The notes under the pieces were generated by a model. It saw only the letters and a list, made by a program, of their open reading frames with translations, made no database searches and had not been told where the DNA came from. A program made the position numbers and the translations under genes. Positions 1 to 6,184 of a stretch of DNA of 8,735 bases are shown here, one piece after another. Source of the DNA: Erwinia sp. GTDB lineage: Bacteria > Pseudomonadota > Gammaproteobacteria > Enterobacterales > Enterobacteriaceae. The stretch's first letter is position 1; each line of letters starts with the position of its first letter. The stretch lies in contig DOOK01000376.1 in the NCBI GenBank assembly GCA_003512805.1, positions 1-8,735 of the forward strand. Reading direction: 5' to 3'.

Positions 1-763
1 GCAGTGTCGCAGGCTTACCAGCAGAAGGCTCTGCGGGAGTGAAAAGCGAATCCAGCTTTCCTGGAAGAGGGCAATGCGCTTGTGCCCGATCAAAATGGGC
101 AATCTGAGTACGTAATTGCGCAGTTTTAGTGTGTTTGGCATTTTTTAAAAACGGGTAATGCCGAGTGCCGGAACGCGCAATGTCTTTAGCAATTCCTTCT
201 TTAGAGTGTTGCTTAGCAAAGTAACTCACCCGCAGTAACAATGCGGTCATGGCCTCAGTGTCATTCTTTCGAATTAAATAGTAACCATGCTTTGGAAACC
301 AGACCGTTCCGCCCGTTGCTATTTTCCAGCAACTCTCCACCAGCTTGTTAATTTTAAGAGGATGACGCACGCAGTTACCATCAACCATCAACAGGTAATG
401 ATAATGCTGTGCTGGTGCCTGATTCTGTTCTCTGACCCAAAACACTCGGGCAAAGCTTTTGGGATACTCCTTCCTTAGAGCAGGAACCAATAGCTGATGA
501 AAGCGGGTAATAACACGGTTATCACGCGTGTACTGAGGCAGATGAAAATCATAACGGATTGCCAGAAAGCGAGAGCAACTGACATAGGTTCTATCAACTG
601 CCTTGAACAAAGAATTCATGATCTTCACATCCTGCTGACACTCTTCAGGCATGACTGGCCAGAGAACATCGTCATACAGAAACTCGCCTTTAGTCCGGAT
701 ATCCGGATAAACCGTACTGCGCGCAATATTATTAATTACCGGTTCCTGATGGGCTGAATCCAT
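1..763 (-). CDS. YagK/YfjJ (inovirus Gp2-type) family protein, partial, 3' end outside window
   Basis: An uninterrupted minus-strand frame of 254 codons runs from an ATG at 763 to the left edge without a stop, so the C-terminus is missing. The text resembles the YagK/YfjJ C-terminal family, which also includes inovirus Gp2-type proteins and occurs in E. coli prophages CP4-6 and CP4-57. Visible landmarks are a His-Tyr-His inside QHYHYLLMVDG (residues 119-129) and a Tyr-Phe-Ala-Lys in RVSYFAKQ (178-185). Their order and spacing resemble motif 2 (HUH) and motif 3 (YxxK) of rolling-circle replication initiators and relaxases, so a DNA-nicking role is inferred, not shown. GGAAG lies only 2 nt before this ATG; an in-frame ATG at 787 (eight more residues) is an alternative start without a clear ribosome site. 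The gene lies downstream of the AlpA-type gene in the same direction but is separated from it by a terminator. Confidence 0.8.
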   Translation of the reverse strand, partial: MDSAHQEPVINNIARSTVYPDIRTKGEFLYDDVLWPVMPEECQQDVKIMNSLFKAVDRTYVSCSRFLAIRYDFHLPQYTRDNRVITRFHQLLVPALRKEYPKSFARVFWVREQNQAPAQHYHYLLMVDGNCVRHPLKINKLVESCWKIATGGTVWFPKHGYYLIRKNDTEAMTALLLRVSYFAKQHSKEGIAKDIARSGTRHYPFLKNAKHTKTAQLRTQIAHFDRAQAHCPLPGKLDSLFTPAEPSAGKPATL

Positions 764-861
764 ACTTCCATTTTTGATGTTTATCATAGGGTTACGGCTG
801 TATCAGAATCACGGATTGATAACGATTTGATGCGCTGGTTGTTTCATATGGTTGCATCAGC

Positions 862-891
862 AGATAAAAAGAAAGGCTGGAAATTCCAGCC
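862..891 (-). terminator. Rho-independent terminator after the AlpA-type gene
   Basis: Just after the AlpA-type stop codon (904-906) the minus strand reads GGCTGG, a five-base loop, CCAGCC (arms 875-880 and 886-891; the inner bases can also pair), followed directly by TTTCTTTTT. A GC-rich stem plus U-tract is the classic intrinsic terminator. It should separate AlpA transcription from the YfjJ-type gene that starts about 100 bases further on. Confidence 0.75.
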
Positions 892-903
892 CTGCTTAGA
901 GGT

Positions 904-1122
904 TTAGCAGCAGTTATCGAGCCACTGTTCATATTGCGTGACTGTCCAGCCCATAGTTCTGCCTGCACGCTTTTTTGGCGCAGGAAATTCACCGCTGATT
1001 ACCCAGCGATAAAGGGTGGTTCGGCTGCAATTCAGGAGGTCAAGCATCTCACAAATACGGATCAGACGTTGAGGGCCCGGAAGGTGGCTGATAGTCGTTG
1101 ATAAAGAATTGATGTGTTTCAT
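904..1122 (-). CDS. AlpA-family phage/island DNA-binding regulator
   Basis: A 72-residue protein with the compact AlpA layout: a MerR-like winged helix-turn-helix at about 20-42 (RLIRICEMLDLLNCSRTTLYRW), a basic stretch KKRAGRTMGW at 50-59, and a closing helix VTQYEQWLD. AlpA proteins (E. coli CP4-57 AlpA, P4 Vis) act as transcription activators of integrase genes and/or as excision factors for islands inserted at tRNA genes, so an excision or regulatory role is the family-based expectation here. The ATG is supported by GAGAG about 8 nt upstream. That ribosome site lies inside one arm of an 8-bp inverted repeat, so the gene may be autoregulated or translationally controlled. It ends in a terminator. 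The N-terminal 17 residues are not characteristic of the family. Confidence 0.85.
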   Translation of the reverse strand: MKHINSLSTTISHLPGPQRLIRICEMLDLLNCSRTTLYRWVISGEFPAPKKRAGRTMGWTVTQYEQWLDNCC

Positions 1123-1129
1123 GTTTAAT

Positions 1130-1208
1130 CTCTCGGTAGCGAATCAATATGAAACGTATCTTAAAAACCGAGAGGGTTTATGTCGTGGATACCTTAGAAA
1201 GATACCTT
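1130..1208 (-). promoter_or_regulatory. Control region of the AlpA-type gene: inverted repeat, direct repeats, possible promoter
   Basis: An exact 8-bp inverted repeat, CTCTCGGT (1130-1137) and ACCGAGAG (1167-1174), brackets the segment before the AlpA-type start. Exact direct repeats GATACCTT lie at 1188-1195 and 1201-1208, 13 bp apart. On the minus strand a possible promoter reads ACGACA (1181-1186), a 17-bp spacer, TAAGAT (1158-1163); each hexamer matches consensus at four of six positions. The inverted repeat therefore has one arm in the spacer and one over the ribosome site. Operator and mRNA hairpin are both possible. The repeats are seen directly; their function is inferred. Confidence 0.45.
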
Positions 1209-1224
1209 GGTGACCTTTGTTATC

Positions 1225-2061
1225 CTACTGATTAAGAAGATTTAATTTTCTTGTTTTTTGCATCTGTCTCTTTTCAACCCGCAACTGATGAAGATCAGTC
1301 ACGTCGCGTTCAAGCAGGCTAATCGCTTCCCGAAGAATTTTCAGGCATTGCTCTTCACTCATTGGAAAACACCCTTCCGCTGGCCAGAATAGCGGGATTT
1401 TATTTTCGACCAACCTCAAAAGCTCCGGTGCTTTTGGCAGTAAATCCTTTGCAGAGGTGAGTCTGTTTTTGTCGTACAAACTGGCTATAACAGCGATGAA
1501 AAACTCTTCCCGTTTAGCTGCATAAGTTTCGGCTTTCTCTATAGGGGCAGCCAGACGTTTTTCCAGCGCCTCAATTTTTTCTTTAAGTGACAGATTTTCA
1601 GCTTTCAAGTCCAAGGTATCTTGTTCAAACATCGGTGCTTCTGGCCTTGCAGTATCAAGCGGAACTCCAAGCGCGTCAGAAATTTCTGTCCGCAGAAAAC
1701 CACAATCAGCCAGCTTATCAGTATTCATGACATCATCACTTACCGCCCGCAGTGCCGCCTCGGCATCAGGATAATAGTCAGGAGCACCTATGTTTGGCGC
1801 GCCATGTTTATCCAAGAGCTGGTATGGGGCAACGGGTGGAGTGTCATACCAGCTTTCATATCTGAACCAATACAGCGAAGGCTGATGCTCTGAACGTCGA
1901 TACTTTTTCAGCACTAAAAGGCACAGGGCGTTGTAGCTCTGATCTGGATAACGCTGTTTGATCTGTTCAAAAAGAGTTTTAACACTGATAAAGCGTTCTG
2001 TATCTGACCGGCGCGCGAGCTGTTCATTGCGCAATTGCTGAATGGAATCGTCGAAACTCAT
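1225..2061 (-). CDS. Unrecognised 278-residue coiled-coil protein of the ileX-side element
   Basis: I do not recognise this protein. It is soluble in appearance, with no signal peptide or membrane segment. Residues 1-55 are charged and helical (MSFDDSIQQLRNEQLARRSD...), followed by an aromatic-rich stretch with SLYWFRYESWYD at 62-73. GFLRTEISDALGVPL (121-135) resembles a helix-turn-helix by eye only. Residues 148-185 have heptad-like Leu/Lys/Glu spacing (LKAENLSLKEKIEALEKRL) and should form a coiled coil, and the C-terminus is basic (VEKRQMQKTRKLN). The ATG at 2061 has AGGA about 13 nt upstream, a poor ribosome site. It is the first gene inward from the tRNA, the position usually held by an integrase, but no integrase features are visible. 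It precedes the AlpA-type gene by 102 bases on the same strand. A DNA-binding or accessory role in the element is only a guess. Confidence 0.7.
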   Translation of the reverse strand: MSFDDSIQQLRNEQLARRSDTERFISVKTLFEQIKQRYPDQSYNALCLLVLKKYRRSEHQPSLYWFRYESWYDTPPVAPYQLLDKHGAPNIGAPDYYPDAEAALRAVSDDVMNTDKLADCGFLRTEISDALGVPLDTARPEAPMFEQDTLDLKAENLSLKEKIEALEKRLAAPIEKAETYAAKREEFFIAVIASLYDKNRLTSAKDLLPKAPELLRLVENKIPLFWPAEGCFPMSEEQCLKILREAISLLERDVTDLHQLRVEKRQMQKTRKLNLLNQ

Positions 2062-2199
2062 GGCTAGTTTTTGTCCTGCAATCCTGGAATGGTTCAGATA
2101 AGGCTGTCTTAATGATTGAATCCGGATGGCTGTCAGGCTTTTCGAAAAAGGAAATCAGGTTTCTGGCAACTGTCCAGCCAGACATTTAAACCCACACTA

Positions 2200-2243
2200 C
2201 TTACGTCACCCAGCCATTCTCTTACGTCACCCACTACATCACC
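2200..2243. repeat. Direct repeats (two exact, one degenerate) between the element and ileX
   Basis: CTTACGTCACCCA occurs exactly at 2200-2212 and 2221-2233, 21 bp apart (two helical turns). A third, degenerate copy, CTACATCACC, lies at 2234-2243. The cluster is in the non-coding stretch between the 278-residue gene and the tRNA terminator, which is where arm-type integrase or excision-factor sites of a tRNA-inserted element would be expected. The repeats are seen directly; the role is inferred. Confidence 0.6.
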
Positions 2244-2252
2244 TGATTCGCA

Positions 2253-2294
2253 CCCAAAGAAAAAGGAGTCAGACGATTTCTCATCTAACTCCTT
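2253..2294 (-). terminator. Intrinsic terminator of ileX
   Basis: Just past the tRNA 3' end the minus strand folds into a 14-bp stem (arms 2281-2294 and 2263-2276, two G-T pairs) closed by a GAAA tetraloop. It is followed by TTTTCTTT, with two more T in the stem base. This is a textbook rho-independent terminator for a single tRNA gene. It also marks the place where host and island DNA meet. Confidence 0.88.
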
Positions 2295-2302
2295 GTTTTA
2301 TT

Positions 2303-2379
2303 TGGTGGCCCCTGCTGGGCTTGAACCAGCGACCAAGCGATTATGAGTCGCGTGCTCTAACCAACTGAGCTAAGGGGCC
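2303..2379 (-). tRNA. ileX: tRNA-Ile2, anticodon CAU (lysidine type)
   Basis: A 77-base minus-strand cloverleaf starts GGCCCCTTAGCTCAG and ends GGTTCAAGCCC-AGCAGGGGCC-ACCA, with the acceptor stem GGCCCC/GGGGCC and an encoded CCA. The anticodon CAT lies at 2343-2345. The body is nearly identical to E. coli ileX as I remember it, so this is the isoleucine tRNA that reads AUA after TilS changes C34 to lysidine, not an elongator Met tRNA. It stands alone, with its own promoter and terminator. The AT-richer genes beyond its 3' end suggest use as an integration site, a common fate of tRNA 3' ends. Confidence 0.95.
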
Positions 2380-2390
2380 TGTGGCGCAGG

Positions 2391-2419
2391 ATTATAAAGT
2401 AACTTGCGGATGCAATCCA
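2391..2419 (-). promoter_or_regulatory. Promoter of ileX
   Basis: On the minus strand a perfect -10 TATAAT (2391-2396) is preceded after 17 bp by a weak -35, TGGATT (2414-2419). It is followed by a GC-rich discriminator (CCTGCGCC), typical of stringently controlled stable-RNA promoters, directly before the tRNA. Confidence 0.7.
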
Positions 2420-2613
2420 GCGGTCCCCCACTGTTTGTCTGTTTTTTAGGCATCAGGTTAAATTCAGGAAATGTTTGAATAACAAACTATTATCCTGCAT
2501 GGACATCTGGCTGCCGTGCAGCATGCACTGGCCAGGATTGTTTTTGGTCCATTAACCTGACTAATCTGTGCCTCGACCTTCTCCGGTAAAGCGCCAATCC
2601 TCTGAAACTGAGG

Positions 2614-3180
2614 CTAGTCACCGGCCTGAATAAAAGGAGGATGGTAAATAGCAGTGCTCCAGTAACGGCTACTGGCATGCTTCTCGGCCAGCCAGCCCTG
2701 CTTACGCAGCTGCCGGGCGATCAGTTTATTCATAATACCGTGTCCGGCCAGCAGGACGTTGCCCTGTGCCGATAACGCAATTAGCCTGTCAGCAGCCCGC
2801 TGCGCTCGCTGTTCCGCCTGTTGGTAAGACTCCACCGTGCCGGCATAGCCGCCCAGCCACATCAGGCGCAGGATCATAAGCCAGAAGGCGGGGGGGAGAT
2901 GAGGAGAGGGCAGCCGTATTACAGGCAGTGAAACCTCACTGAATAGCGGATCGATAGCAGCCGCTTCCAGCCCCAGCTTCTCCAGCGAAGAGCGTGCGCG
3001 GGGCAGCGGGCTGGTCACAATATATTCCGCCGTAGCGGCTACCTCACGGCATCTGTCTGGCGGCATATCCCCCACCCGCGACATATCGTAGGCCTCGCAC
3101 CAGGCTTCCATAGCCAGCGCGGGCAAACGACCGCTTTGAGCATAATCGGGCTTACCGTGGCGCATCAGAATAATAGTCAT
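2614..3180 (-). CDS. Histidine phosphatase family protein (phosphoglycerate-mutase-like, branch 1)
   Basis: A 188-residue cytosolic protein opening MTIILMRHGKPD. Arg7-His8-Gly9 is the RHG signature, and His8 is the expected phospho-accepting residue. Arg61 in SPLPRARSS, Glu82 (or a nearby acid) and His147 in LLAGHGIMNKL complete the usual catalytic set. Family members remove phosphate from small molecules or proteins; the substrate cannot be read from the sequence. The start is decided by GAGGA at 3186-3190, five bases before the ATG at 3180. The frame is open to a TTG at 3192, but that TTG lies next to this ribosome site and is not a plausible start. The gene faces away from the transporter operon and towards ileX. 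It ends at 2614, and the 234 bases from there to ileX show no gene and no convincing terminator. Confidence 0.9.
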   Translation of the reverse strand: MTIILMRHGKPDYAQSGRLPALAMEAWCEAYDMSRVGDMPPDRCREVAATAEYIVTSPLPRARSSLEKLGLEAAAIDPLFSEVSLPVIRLPSPHLPPAFWLMILRLMWLGGYAGTVESYQQAEQRAQRAADRLIALSAQGNVLLAGHGIMNKLIARQLRKQGWLAEKHASSRYWSTAIYHPPFIQAGD

Positions 3181-3454
3181 GGTTTTCCTCAAAAGGTTAC
3201 GCCAGAAACGACCAAACCCTGAAAAGTACAGGCCTGTCGATCCTCAACCTGTCATCAGGCTGTCATTCTTCACCGATAGAGTACAGCCGCTTATCGCTGC
3301 GTAAAAAACTTCTTAAGTAAACGCTGTGCATGATTTTTGGCAAAACGGCGGCCAGGTAAAATATAACGTAAATTAACTTTATGATTTAAAAGAAATTATA
3401 TTATCTCTTTGCCTGATGAATGTGAAGTGTAGCTAATTTGTTTTGCTCGGTATC

Positions 3455-3482
3455 TTGATTTATCTACGCGCGTAGATACAAT
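3455..3482 (+). promoter_or_regulatory. Predicted promoter of the transporter operon
   Basis: TTGATT (3455-3460), a 16-bp spacer and TACAAT (3477-3482) make a good sigma-70 match (four and five of six bases). The predicted start near 3489 leaves a leader of about 240 bases before the transporter ATG. An AT-rich block upstream could strengthen it. The spacer is almost completely filled by the palindromic operator. Confidence 0.6.
3461..3478. promoter_or_regulatory. Perfect 18-bp palindromic operator, probably for the LacI-family regulator
   Basis: TATCTACGCGCGTAGATA is its own reverse complement over all 18 bases and has a central CpG. LacI-family dimers bind such sites by inserting hinge-helix leucines at a central CpG, and the regulator at 5153 carries the matching hinge LARAL. 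The site lies between the -35 and -10 of the operon promoter, so a bound repressor would block RNA polymerase. The palindrome is seen directly; the partner is inferred from its location. Confidence 0.75.
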
Positions 3483-3730
3483 GGTGGCGCGTTGAAAATT
3501 CACGGTGGCGAGACTTGTCTGTCCAGTGAAGGTCAAATTTACTTTACGTTTTAAACGACTGACACCTTAAGTCAGCGGACGGAAAGTAAACAAAACGTAG
3601 TCCAACACCAGGGAACCCGTTACTGACCTTTCATTATGGCTCAGCAAAAGCATGTCTTGACTGGCGGATTACCCACGTAGCAGGTAGCCAGGGAAGGCGA
3701 TTCAACCCTCCTCACATCAGGGAATTTTTC

Positions 3731-5104
3731 ATGTTGACACAAAGCACCCGGCAGGACGCTGTTTCCGCAGCGGATGCTAGCCTCACCACAGCAGAAGGGC
3801 GTAAGGATTTCTGGCGGGCGACGTTCTCCTGCTGGCTCGGCACGGCAATGGAATATGCGGACTTTGCGCTTTACGGGCTGGCGGCCGGCATTATTTTCGG
3901 CGACGTATTTTTCCCCAATGCCACTCCGGCAACCGCTCTGCTGTCAAGCTTTGCCACCAGGTCGGTAGGCTTTATTGCCCGTCCCATCGGCGCGCTGTTT
4001 TTTGGCTGGCTGGGCGATCGCAAGGGCCGCAAGATCGTCATGGTCACCACCATCATTTTGATGGGCCTCTCTACCACCCTGATTGGACTGATCCCCGGCT
4101 ACGCCACCATTGGCTTTTGGGCGCCGGTCTGTCTGGTCATTTTACGCTTTACTCAGGGGCTTGGTGCCGGTGCGGAACTCTCCGGCGGCACGGTGATGCT
4201 GGGAGAATACGCGCCAGCCAAAAAGCGCGGTCTGGTCTCCTCGATTATTGCGTTGGGATCAAACAGCGGCACGCTAATCGCTTCCCTGGTCTGGTTGGCG
4301 GTGGTGCAGATGGATCAGGAACAGTTACAGGCGTGGGGCTGGCGAGTGCCTTTTCTGTGCAGCTCGCTGATTGCGCTGCTGGCGCTGTGGATCCGACGCA
4401 ACCTGAAAGAAACGCCGGTATTTGAACGTAAAAATGCGGAGATGCAGGCGGCCCGTGAAGGGCAATCCCCGTATCAGCCGGAAGTCGCTCGCCGTTTTTG
4501 GCCGCGCAGCCGTGCCTTCCTGGTGATGCTTGGCCTGCGAATCGGCGAAAACGGCCCATCCTATCTGGCACAGGGCTTTATGATTGGCTACGTGGTGAAG
4601 GTATTGGCGGTGGATAAATCCGTCGCGACCTCGGCGGTATTTATTGCCTCGCTGCTGGGCTTTCTAATTATCCCTCTTGCGGGGTGGCTCTCTGACCGGT
4701 TCGGTCGCCGTATTACCTACCGCTGGTTTTGCCTGCTGCTGATGCTCTACGCTTTTCCGGCTTTTATGCTGCTCGACTCCCGCGAACCGGCTGTTGTGAT
4801 GGCGGTGATTGTCACCGGTATGGGGCTGGCCTCGCTGGGTATTTATGGCGTACAGGCGGCATGGGGCGTGGAGCTGTTTGGCGTGAAACACCGCTACACT
4901 AAAATGGCGACCGCTAAAGAGTTGGGTTCTATTCTTTCTGGCGGTACCGCGCCGCTGGTCGCCGCGGCGCTGTTATCCTGGACCGGCCACTGGTGGGCGA
5001 TCGCCACCTATTTTGCCGTGATGGCGGCTATCGGTTTTCTGACCACCTTTGTAGCGCCAGAAACCCGGGGACGCGATCTTAACGCGCCGGAAGATGCCAT
5101 CTGA
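3731..5104 (+). CDS. MFS transporter, metabolite:H+ symporter (MHS) type
   Basis: A 457-residue inner-membrane protein with about 12 membrane helices and MFS/MHS landmarks in order: EYADFALYG at 41-49, the loop 2-3 motif GWLGDRKGRK at 92-101, RFTQGLGAGAELSGG at 139-153 (the helix 4 signature with an embedded Glu), GWRVPFL at 203-209, the second-half loop motif GWLSDRFGRR at 318-327, and PETRGRDL at 443-450 after the last helix. Length and layout fit the ShiA/ProP/KgtP group, which couples organic solute uptake to protons. The substrate is unknown; the downstream nucleoside hydrolase suggests a nucleoside or related riboside. The ATG is supported by AGGGAA six bases upstream. It is the first gene of the operon, under the 3455-3482 promoter. 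LacI follows after 48 bases. Confidence 0.9.
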   Translation: MLTQSTRQDAVSAADASLTTAEGRKDFWRATFSCWLGTAMEYADFALYGLAAGIIFGDVFFPNATPATALLSSFATRSVGFIARPIGALFFGWLGDRKGRKIVMVTTIILMGLSTTLIGLIPGYATIGFWAPVCLVILRFTQGLGAGAELSGGTVMLGEYAPAKKRGLVSSIIALGSNSGTLIASLVWLAVVQMDQEQLQAWGWRVPFLCSSLIALLALWIRRNLKETPVFERKNAEMQAAREGQSPYQPEVARRFWPRSRAFLVMLGLRIGENGPSYLAQGFMIGYVVKVLAVDKSVATSAVFIASLLGFLIIPLAGWLSDRFGRRITYRWFCLLLMLYAFPAFMLLDSREPAVVMAVIVTGMGLASLGIYGVQAAWGVELFGVKHRYTKMATAKELGSILSGGTAPLVAAALLSWTGHWWAIATYFAVMAAIGFLTTFVAPETRGRDLNAPEDAI

Positions 5105-5111
5105 TACAACG

Positions 5112-5132
5112 CGGGCGGACTCTGCCGACCCG
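5112..5132 (+). terminator. Intra-operon hairpin between transporter and regulator
   Basis: Directly after the transporter stop, CGGGCGG pairs with CCGACCCG (seven pairs, one bulged A at 5128, loop ACTCTG). No U-tract follows, so it is not a full terminator. It is more likely an mRNA-stabilising or partial attenuating hairpin that could lower regulator expression relative to the transporter. Confidence 0.45.
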
Positions 5133-5140
5133 TCAGGAAA

Positions 5141-5147
5141 AGAGGTG
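5141..5147 (+). promoter_or_regulatory. Ribosome binding site fixing a TTG start for the regulator
   Basis: AGAGGTG lies five bases before the TTG at 5153. No ATG or GTG lies nearby in frame ahead of the helix-turn-helix, so the TTG is the natural start. A weak start codon suits low expression of a repressor placed inside its own operon. Confidence 0.75.
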
Positions 5148-5152
5148 CCACA

Positions 5153-6184
5153 TTGGCGAGACAACATTCTACCAGGGCAACGCGTGCCGATGTAGCCCGA
5201 GAGGCCGGTACCTCTGTTGCCGTGGTCAGCTATGTCATCAATAACGGGCCGAGGCCGGTGGCAGAAGCGACCCGGCTTCGCGTGCTGGAGGCGGTGCAGA
5301 AAACCGGCTATCGCCCCAACAGTCTGGCCAGAGCACTGGCGCTGGGCACCACCAAAACCTACGGTCTTGTGGTGCCGGATATCGGCAACGCATTTATCGC
5401 TTCTTTCGCGCACGCGCTGCAGCAGGAAGCGCTAAGTAACGGCATGGTGATGCTGCTGGGCGACGCGGGTAACAGCCGTCAGCGCGAGCTGGAGCTAATC
5501 AATAACCTGCTCAGCCAGCAGGTTGATGGCCTGTTTTACAACAGTGTCGATCGTCATCCCTATATCGATATTATTCAGGCCAGCGGCACGCCGTTGGTGA
5601 TGCTCGATCGCGTCGATCCCGCGCTGAATGTGAATATTTTGCGCGTGGACGAAGGCGAGGCGGCCCATCAGGTGACCACACATTTACTCAGCCACGGCTA
5701 CCGGCAGGTTGGCGTTATCAGCGGGCCGCCAGAAATGTATAACGCTCAGGATCGTCTGGCAGGGTGGCGGCAGGCACTGGCCGATTTTGGCGTACCAGAG
5801 CGGCCCGAATGGATTTTTCCTGCGGCCTACACGCGCGAGGGCGGTTACCTGGCCACAAAAAAAATGTTGCGCGGCGACACGCTTCCCGAGGCGCTGTTCA
5901 CTTCTAACGAGCTGCAGGCTATCGGCTGCGTGCGGGCGCTGGCAGAACACCAGCTCCGCGTGCCGCAGGATATTGCCCTGGTCTGTTTTAACGGGACGGA
6001 ACAGTCTGCTTTTCATGTGCCTTCGTTGACCACGGTACGCCAGCCGGTAAACGCGATGGCAAAAAAAGCGCTGGCAATGCTGGCCGCGCCGCAAAGCAAG
6101 GTGCAGCTAAGCGAATTTTCACATCAGCTGCAAATTGGCGAGTCCTGCGGCTGTGGCCTTATTTGCGCGGTGGTGCAGGATTAA
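5153..6184 (+). CDS. LacI-family transcriptional regulator (probable repressor of this operon)
   Basis: 343 residues with the complete LacI layout. The N-terminal helix-turn-helix is TRADVAREAGTSVAVVSYVI (10-29), the hinge is YRPNSLARALALGTT (53-67), and a periplasmic-binding-protein-like core starts at YGLVVPDIGNAF (70-81). The core contains DGLFYNSVDR (125-134), SHGYRQVGVISGPP (180-193), the sugar-binding-family segment FTSNELQAIGCVRAL (249-263), and TTVRQP (293-298). The end GESCGC (329-334) is the usual LacI tail. In place of the common GFD near 277-280 it reads CFN, which may matter for ligand choice. The effector is presumably a nucleoside, sugar or base from the pathway. The start is TTG, backed by a strong ribosome site. 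Its stop overlaps the hydrolase ATG by one base. The likely operator is the 3461-3478 palindrome, which gives autoregulation through the shared promoter. Confidence 0.93.
   Translation: MARQHSTRATRADVAREAGTSVAVVSYVINNGPRPVAEATRLRVLEAVQKTGYRPNSLARALALGTTKTYGLVVPDIGNAFIASFAHALQQEALSNGMVMLLGDAGNSRQRELELINNLLSQQVDGLFYNSVDRHPYIDIIQASGTPLVMLDRVDPALNVNILRVDEGEAAHQVTTHLLSHGYRQVGVISGPPEMYNAQDRLAGWRQALADFGVPERPEWIFPAAYTREGGYLATKKMLRGDTLPEALFTSNELQAIGCVRALAEHQLRVPQDIALVCFNGTEQSAFHVPSLTTVRQPVNAMAKKALAMLAAPQSKVQLSEFSHQLQIGESCGCGLICAVVQD

Larger units (their letters stand above)
3193..3730. other. Divergent regulatory gap between the phosphatase and transporter operon
   Basis: A 538-base non-coding stretch between divergent genes. 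From left to right it holds an ACAGGCCTGT palindrome (3228-3237) and neighbouring CTGTC repeats upstream of the phosphatase, then a markedly AT-rich block (about 3357-3420). Next come a lone TGTGA half-site (3421-3425), the operon promoter and operator (3455-3482), and a roughly 240-base leader. The leader contains GGTGGCG twice, 21 bp apart (3483-3489, 3504-3510), an 11-base palindrome CGTTTTAAACG (3547-3557) and a short hairpin CTGAC/GTCAG near 3560-3575. The TGTGA sits about 60 bases before the predicted start, a usual CRP position, but its right half does not match. No gene is seen. Confidence 0.6.

Noticed and set aside
287..757. Two plus-strand frames (287-478 and 497-757)
   Set aside because: They are antisense to the YagK/YfjJ-type gene, which has clear family features on the minus strand.
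2116..2368. Plus-strand frames of 76-80 codons across the tRNA and its terminator
   Set aside because: They overlap the tRNA on the opposite strand and have no family resemblance.
2303..2379. tRNA-Met from the CAT anticodon
   Set aside because: The body and acceptor stem match ileX-type tRNA-Ile2, whose CAU anticodon is modified to lysidine.
3181..3192. TTG at 3192 as the histidine phosphatase start
   Set aside because: It lies beside the GAGGA ribosome site that serves the ATG at 3180, and the family begins at the strand leading to RHG.
3421..3436. CRP binding site upstream of the operon promoter
   Set aside because: Only the left TGTGA half is present; the right half GCTAA is too far from TCACA to call a site, although the distance to the promoter is typical.
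3636..3680. A 14-codon upstream reading frame (MAQQKHVLTGGLPT) in the transporter leader
   Set aside because: No ribosome site precedes its ATG and no attenuation-like codon bias is visible; chance is sufficient.
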